From Phragmites australis (Eukaryota; Streptophyta; Magnoliopsida; Poales; Poaceae): a stretch of DNA of 64,000 nucleotides. The translations under genes were made by a program, and so were the position numbers. The stretch spans positions 11,515,001-11,579,000 of the forward strand of contig NC_084933.1 of assembly GCF_958298935.1 (NCBI RefSeq). The letters run 5' to 3'. This document shows positions 57,681 through 64,000 of the stretch, in pieces; within the stretch, counting starts at the first letter, position 1, and each line of letters begins with the position of its first letter. The notes under the pieces were generated by a model. That model had not been told where the DNA came from. It did no database searches and saw only the letters and a list, made by a program, of their open reading frames with translations.

Positions 57681-59205
57681 GCTTGCGACCTATCTAAGAA
57701 GGTAAATTGCAAATAAGTAAATGCAAAAATGTAAATAAGGTAGAGAGAGCAAAATCGGCACAAGGATTTTTTCCTGTGGTATCAATGGCATGAATACCAC
57801 CTCTAGTCCATGTTAGAGCTCCACAAAGGATATGTTCTCGATCAACACCCGGTCATGACTTTTGAACCACCGAGTCACAAAGACAAGGCCTCCACCCGGA
57901 TGAGCCACCAAGGCAAGGTCTCACCACTAGTCTCTCCTCCGGTTCCTTGTCGTCGTGATCACTTCGGAGCTTGGGCCACCAAGGCAAGGGTCTTCGCGTC
58001 CCTGTACAAGCTTCTCGTCACCGCTCCACACCAAGTCGGAGGGTCAACAAGCTTGAGCAACTCTGTCTCCAGTTGCTGGCGAGTCACCAAGACTCCAAGG
58101 CGCTGACGTACCAAGAAGTACAAGCTTAGATCACTACTTGATCCAATCTCTAGGCAGCAATCACCTAGCAATATACTCTCTAGGCCTATAAGCACTAATC
58201 ACTCTCTAATTTTGTGCTTAATTTGCCTTGGATGATCACTTTAAGCACTTTGGTGGCTTGGATGTCTTTTCAAGTGTATAGGAACTTTTCTGAACTCCAG
58301 CTGCACGCCACCCCTTCAAATGATTGAGTGAAGGGGTATTTATAGCCTCAAACCCGCGCACTAGCCGTTAACCCAACAGCTCTGAAAAGCTGTTAACATC
58401 GGATGATCCGGTGAGAACAGTAGTACTAACACTGGATCATCCAATGAGTACACTCTCACAAATTAGCCGTTGGAACCCCTTCAAACCACTATGAACACTG
58501 GACACTCTGGTGTATACTGCAACATCATCACCGGACATTCCGGTGAGTTTACCTTAGCCATCCGAGCCAACATCTTCTCTGTGTAAATTGCTCTGATGCT
58601 TATCAACTCATCACCGGACTATCCGTGAGCAATCCTCATCCATCCGAGCCAAATGCATCCCTCTCTGGAAAATATGCTCCAGTGTACACATGACTTCATC
58701 ACCGGACCATCCGATGGCTTGAGCTTCGCCTGCCTCTTTGTACTGTTCATTATCCGTTGTACTCTTGCTTCATCACCGGACTATCTGATGCCTTCAACAT
58801 CTTCTGCCTAGAACCAAATGCTCTGGTGTGTATTGCTTGTTGAACACTGGATCATCTGGTCAGTTGATCTTCAACTTCAACTCTTGAAACTGCCTTTGCT
58901 GGAATTGCTCCAATGCTTCTGCCCATTTGACACTGGACCATCCGGTGAGGCAAAATTGCCTCTGTCTGTAAGCATTGTTCATTGTCCGGTGTGTGCAACA
59001 CATTCAACACCGGACTATTCGGTGAGAACAAAACTCCTGGGACTTCTACAATTTAACCAAACTTTGTCCTGGCTTCGATGGCTTCTTCATGTATTGCATG
59101 AGACCTACTGACATATATTCTTGGCAAACATGTTAGTCTCATTGACTATGTTATCATTAATCACCAAAATCATAAATATGACCTAGTATGGCCATTTTCC
59201 CTACA
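57681..59205 (-). repeat. LTR of the gag-only family, part 2
   Basis: Resumes GCTTGCGACCTATCTAAGAA, passes the TATA region (TATTTATAGCC near 58337) and a long array of ACCGGA/TCCGGTG palindromes (58400-59030), and ends CATTTTCCCTACA at 59205. Outer flanks (TTAAG left, CAAAG right) agree in three of five bases, so a target duplication is doubtful. Confidence 0.9.
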
Positions 59206-60808
59206 CAAAGCCCAATCACGATGTCGTTTGGAATGACCAAATTCTTCGGTGCCATTGCATGTTCAAAGATTGGGTTGCTGGGTGTAGAGACCATCATATG
59301 GTGATGTTATGTGTTGTCTTTAAACTTTGAAGGATGTTCATTTGAGTGTGCATTCCTGTCCGTTGTTGTGAATTATGAATGCTGCTGTTGTTGTTGTGAA
59401 TTGTCAATGCTACTGCTGACAAATATTCCATGGGTGATCCGTGGGGTATCAGGTACCCGACGGGCACAAGCATAGCACAGGTACAATATTGTGCCTGTCA
59501 CCCTTTACAGGCATGGGTCGGGTAATCCAAATTAGATCTCAGATCAAACACGGTTTTGCTTCACCCGTATTCGATCCAATGCGTTGCCATCCATAGTTTA
59601 GCTGACACAATGATCAGTAGGAAGTAGCCCCACATGTCAAAGATACCATTCATTGGTGCACTTTGCACCCCGAGAGATTAGGATTTTCTGCATTTCACGC
59701 CCTGTAGCCCATGTGTGGCGAGATGTCTGCACCCTCCGATCAATGTGACTCGCACAAAGTAAGATAGAAAAACACAAAAATGATTGTATTATAGTACTGC
59801 ATCGATAGGCTCCGTTAGTTTTACTCATAATATATTATAAGCATCAGCATTAATTGACTTAACAACAGCACTAATGGCTAAGAATAGTGGGTTCTCGAGC
59901 AAGGCAACGGAGGTCAACGTAACTGCTTAAGTTGACTTTTTGCCTCGGTGCATCACATCCTCAGCTCTTATCTATGTTCACTGTCCTTTCAACTGACACC
60001 ACTCTTATTCTCATAAGTACCCACCACCTATTGAGTTCGAAAAGAGCATATAGGAGGTTGTTCGACATTCATGGGCGGTAGTGTTTTGTTTAGAGGACTT
60101 TACAGTGCACTATAATATCGGTTGGTGAGAGGTATAATAGATTTCATCTGATCATCTATTTGCTAAGGTAATTTAGTAATTATCTCATTAATCATCAAAT
60201 AAGCCGCATGTACCCGTGACCTCCCACGACATCTCACTTTGCAATAGGAACAATCGAGCAGATTCGGCGGCTAGTGCCATGTCTGCGTCCACAGCTCTCG
60301 TGTCATCCTCCGCTCGTGGTTTGGGCGCTGCCACCGCACAACTACCCTAGATCCACCGCCATTGCTACCCAATCGATTTGGGACCGGCTAGCTCCTCCCA
60401 TTGTCCCGGTGGCCACCGAGGCGTGGCCCTCGGCCCTCCGGCCTCCGCCCCCTCCTTGCCGACTACCGAGTACTCCGGGTCTGCAGCAGGCCACATAGAA
60501 GGAGTCAGCGCCCACCTCCATCGATCTACTCCTCATAGGCACACCAATAAAGGTAGTAGCATTTTAGGGAACATGCTGTTTTTCTTTGCATGAACATGTC
60601 TTCGAATATTTCATTTCCTGAGCATTTCTTTTATGGAGAATAAGTTGGCAAGCCTACCTGAACCATACCTCATGCCAATATCGTTTCATAGTCGATCAGG
60701 AGAAGCTAGAACTACTAAGCTTGAAAATGACTGTATCAAGAATGTATTTACTCCTTGTATTTATGGATATTTAATGGAAGCTCAATAAAGGGATATCACT
60801 AATATTTG
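59206..60808. other. no gene recognised; small MITE scrap
   Basis: 59430-59600 has GGTACCCGACGGGC/CACCCGTATTCG phrases and GCGTTGCCATCCAT near 59580, resembling the hAT MITE at 39479. 60240-60560 is GC-rich with a 74-codon open frame and no recognised domain. The rest is AT-rich. Confidence 0.4.
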
Positions 60809-60922
60809 AGGAGGGGGTTGAGCCGAGTTGGTTCCTAGAGCCCCCTCCCACGCCGGCGTCCCGGGTTCAAGCCCCGACGCTGGCACTGAAAGGGGCCTCT
60901 GTTCCCTTCTATTTGAAAAAAA
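60809..60922 (+). mobile_element. tRNA-derived SINE with 8-bp target duplication
   Basis: The A-box-like AGCCGAGTTGG (60831-60841) and B-box GGGTTCAAGCCCC (60862-60874) of a tRNA-type promoter are followed by CTGGCACTGAAAGGGGCCTC and a tail TTCTATTTG with A-rich end. AATATTTG flanks both sides (60801-60808 and 60923-60930). About 114 bp. Confidence 0.85.
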
Positions 60923-60930
60923 AATATTTG

Positions 60931-61269
60931 TAAAGCTATGATGAACCACTCTATGCTCTTTATACATATATGCAACACAATATCTCTGTATCTGGATAAT
61001 TGGTAACGTTGCCTTACATCTGATTCATCAGATTTTATGTATGAATATCTACTCAGCATTCTTTCATCAGTCCTTTTTTATCTCCCTGTGGCCACAAGAA
61101 AGGATATGTAAAATGCATTGAAATGCTCAGGAAATAACTTTGAATCTTCCGGTATCGTGCTAATAAGGTAACTTAAGTTACGAGGTGTGTACAGCTAACA
61201 TGGTGTTTATTATTTAATGTTTTGTATTATGTGTGCCCTGTTACAGTTTGTGGTTATATCTTGCAATAA
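60931..61269. other. AT-rich spacer, nothing recognised
   Basis: Unique-looking sequence without coding signal between the SINE and the next small element. Confidence 0.5.
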
Positions 61270-61507
61270 CACCTATATGTGAAGTTAAAATGGACACCAT
61301 TTTTCTAGGCCATTCACATAAGGAATCGTCTGAGAAAATAGAGCTATTTTCATAGGCAGTTCACATAAGGAACCGTATGTGAAAATTAATTTTCACAGAC
61401 GGTACACAGCCGCATGGGGCCGCAGCCACTTTCTCATGCGGTTGGTCCTACGAACCGCCTGTATAAATGAAACATATGTGTCTTGAAAAATAGTTTTTGT
61501 TGTAGTG
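61270..61507. mobile_element. CACTA-type MITE (left border uncertain)
   Basis: The right end TTTTTGTTGTAGTG is the complement of a classic CACTACAACAAAAA terminus. Inside are repeated TTCACATAAGGAACCG/CGGTTGGTCC-type motifs in both orientations, like CACTA subterminal repeats. The left end is taken at CACCTATATGTG, a decayed CACTA; flanking triplets TAA and TTA nearly match. No coding. Confidence 0.6.
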
Positions 61508-62776
61508 TTAATCCAGCCCTCTATTTGAGCAAGCACACAGTCCAACTTTTGCTGCTAACATATACTTCCCATTAGAAGTGCACTTGATATTACTGTGTCA
61601 AGTTTCACTACATTTCAGTAGTAATGCAAACAACTTATCCAGTTCGTTGAAGGATCTTTCACTTTCGGTTAAACAGGAGTTTTCTTATATGAACTGCCTT
61701 TTCAGAGTAGCTTAATTGATTTATGTGCTACCTTTTCACATTAGCCTACATTCTAAAATTGTTCAGAATTAGTTTTAAAACTGCATTTGGCCATCTCCCC
61801 AATGCACCATGTTATTTAAATCCTTGCTCTGATTATTTTTTATTTCATGCGTGACAGTTAAAAAATGGCTGGGTGAAGTAGCGAAGGAGGGTAATCAAGT
61901 CTGTAAGGCAATTGTTAATTGCTGGCGGTAATTGGATCGGACTGCATGTGTAAATTAGTAGTATCCGAATGCCGGACGTTCCGGATAAAACCTGTTTCTA
62001 ATTTGTATTTAGAGTCTGCAAGTAGACGGAGTGCCAACAAATATTTTGGTCACGACCGCTGTAGGATGAAAAATTGATACAGCTTCGCATGGAGGAAAAC
62101 AGCTGCTTGAGGATGAATTTAGAGAATCCAAAAGCTTGATCACTGGATACTCTGTACTGCCTTTTGTACTCCATATGTAGTAACCCTTTTTTTTACCTTG
62201 TCGCAGGTGCTGAATGCACTAATAATGTCCAGGCAAAAGATATTGGTCGTACTATATTCTATATGCTTTCTAACAGATGCTTATTTTGTACAGGTAACAG
62301 ACGTATATGATCTGGATTATTATTTCGAAAGCGTGACCTTGAGTGATCCATATGCAGTCTTTGTAGACCGTGTACTCGTCTCTATGCCATATTAGGCACC
62401 ATTAGTGTATAGCTAATGTTCTATAATTGGCCGCATAATTAATCACATAGCTTTACTTGTCTCTATGCCATATCGGGCACCATTCGTGTATAGCTAACGC
62501 AATGATAATGATCTGGATTAATAAATCACGCTTTCTAATGGCATGAATCATTCTATTCTCACACCATGTATATTCATAGGAAAGTGGAGAAGAAACGAGA
62601 AAAATAACCCGGCGATTGAATTTAAGGGGAAGGGGAAGAATGTAACACACGCCGACACCGAAATTACAACAAAAGATGAAATTAATGCACAACAGAGATG
62701 TACAGGGTTGCATGACAGTATGCACAGAGCCTCAGTGTTGCTTGTAAGAACGATATCATATGAACATTTTCCCTAG
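61508..62776. other. no gene recognised
   Basis: AT-rich. A duplicated phrase (CTCTATGCCATATNGGCACCATT...GTGTATAGCTAA) appears at 62382-62415 and 62461-62495, a local direct repeat. Open frames are short and show no domains. Confidence 0.45.
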
Positions 62777-63285
62777 CTTGCTTCAACTCAAAGGATCTCA
62801 AGCTCTGCCCACCGAAGTGGAGATAACCTCGGCGTTGCCGCCTCCGGTGTAATCGCTATTATTTCTCTCAATCTAGTGGCGACTTCTCTCATGCTTGGAC
62901 ATGCAATCCTGGATCAACTCGCAAATGATTTCTAGCTCCTTTTCTTTGTGAGCATTCAAGGTAGGATCAAGTAAACAAGACATGATCCGGTCTTCCCTAA
63001 TGCACTCCAAAGCCTGTGACAGAAAAAGTAACATTTGTTACTTTAAGACACATTTTTGTGTATTTTCCAATTTCAGTAACTAGTAACTATGCATAGTGTA
63101 CTTGTCGTCAATCGTCATTACCAAGTTTGCAAGGGAGCCCTTGTGTTCGGAATATGGAGGCTTTCCTGGGATGATTTGCAGCATGAGCAGACCAAAACTG
63201 CATACATTCCCAGCTGGATCAGCAGCTACTGGCTCATGGTGATCAACAAAGTCATCATTCTGGGGCATATTTCCTCTGGAGTATA
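62777..63285 (-). pseudogene. LRR receptor-like kinase pseudogene, C-terminal kinase part (MRH1-like)
   Basis: Minus strand: exon from about 63285 to 63119 reads DPAGNVCSFGLLMLQIIPGK, PPYSEHKGSLANL, ending at a GTAATG donor; this is the late kinase-domain segment (usually YSFGVLMLEIISGK-PYSE). The next exon (about 63013-62777) reads CLLDPTLNAHKEKELEIICE, a shift, MREVATRLREI and then EAATPRLSPLRWAELEIL, with a TGA before VEAS and the final stop at 62777-62779. This ending is characteristic of MRH1/At3g56050-like receptor kinases. Upstream kinase exons were not found to the right. Shifts and stops mark it as a broken copy. Confidence 0.82.
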
Positions 63286-63615
63286 CTTCTTACCAAACAC
63301 TCATGTCTGCTATCTGTGTAAAGGACTCAGTTTTAGGAGCAAAGCATTATGTGATCTATCTCACTTTTTTTTTTGGTGCAAGTGAACTGGGAAATGATTA
63401 ATACAATTTACACAAAATTAGGCAGATACTATCGCAAAATTGCACATATTGTAAAATACCATCAGCTGTGATGATGACATATGGGCTCATATGAGTCTAT
63501 TTTTCAACTTTTGCGAGTTTTACGATAGTATTCAGTAAATTGCCCCTACTTTATGGAGTAGACAAGTAACATCCCATTCATATTTTAGCCAAATATCGAT
63601 ACTCTAAATCAAAGG

Positions 63616-64000
63616 TGTTGGGACTAAGTCCCTAGATAAGGAAGGCCTTTGATCAAGAGAGGAGGCCAAAGGAAAGTGTGATACGTGTCAAAGGATGAAA
63701 TAATCTTAATTCCTCTGTCATCTTAGTTACAGTGCTAACCTATTTATAGCCCTTACTTAACCACTCCACGCTAGAATTTACAGTTTCACCCCCAACTGCT
63801 ACATTCCCGGCATATTCGGGGGTATTATGGTACCATCAAGTACATCTGCACATTTACAACTATACCCTGACCGGCTACACGGGCTTCGACGCCCACCAGG
63901 CACCTTGGCCAGCCTCGGCGTTGCACCCCGAGTCGCCCTTCAGTCTCCATCCGAAGGTTCGCCAGAGTCTTCGCCTATTCTAATCCCCGGCGCCGTGGGT
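63616..64000 (+). repeat. possible LTR starting at the window edge
   Basis: TGTTGGGACTAAGTCCC (with its inverted repeat GGGACTAAGTCCC) begins a block with a TATA-like CTATTTATAGCCC near 63740 and then a C-rich stretch, as in plant LTRs. No partner is visible in the window, so border and family are open. Confidence 0.4.

Noticed and set aside
60831..60874. Possible tRNA gene from A- and B-box sequences
   Set aside because: No acceptor or anticodon stems can be formed. The 3' tail and 8-bp duplication fit a SINE.

Overview
This window is plant nuclear DNA, almost certainly from a grass. Genes have introns with GT-AG borders and there is no operon structure. Roughly three quarters of the sequence is transposon-derived. 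Recognisable host sequence is limited to one spliced coiled-coil gene end, three broken genes (MAD2, RHL1, an LRR receptor kinase) and two captured gene pieces. No bacterial, organellar or viral gene set is present, and no rRNA gene, tRNA gene or CRISPR array was seen. The TE mix fits a grass: long-LTR copia and gypsy elements, CACTA with TNP2, Stowaway, hAT and Harbinger small elements, and a tRNA-derived SINE. The species is not resolved.

Layout: 1-5233 is a decayed sense-strand Ty1/copia element whose 5' LTR lies outside the window. 5234-9845 holds the last five exons of a coiled-coil gene with a fold-back element in an intron. A second fold-back lies at 10861-11203. 11551-21200 is a MAD2 (spindle checkpoint) pseudogene on the minus strand, split by an 8.8 kb CACTA element (12073-20919) that carries TNP2 and Ulp1-like remnants. 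21903-31384 is a recombinant LTR-gag-LTR/gag-LTR array of a gag-only, copia-like (SIRE-type) family on the minus strand. 31590-32780 is an RHL1 (plant topoisomerase VI subunit) pseudogene, also minus.

33371-44358 is a mosaic of MITEs, a minus-strand copia with a hAT MITE in its leader, a plus-strand copia remnant and a LINE scrap, flanked by two related short LTR-like repeats. 45842-47070 is a Harbinger-like element with TAA target duplications and pieces of two unrelated genes (XB3-type ankyrin/RING E3 and an LRR receptor kinase). 47360-59205 is a three-level nest: an LTR of the gag-only family, broken by a Tat-type gypsy element (47515-57680), itself broken by a 2971-bp solo LTR (50825-53795). 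The right end holds a SINE with a perfect 8-bp duplication, a CACTA-type MITE, a receptor-kinase pseudogene and a possible new LTR at the edge.

No intact autonomous transposon and no confidently complete host gene were found. The most informative items are the two-gene Pack-Harbinger element, the gag-only retrotransposon array with its recombination junction and palindrome-rich LTRs, the CACTA-split MAD2 locus, the Ulp1-like protein with its catalytic Cys changed to Tyr, and the datable nest. Protein identities rest on recalled family motifs, not on searches.
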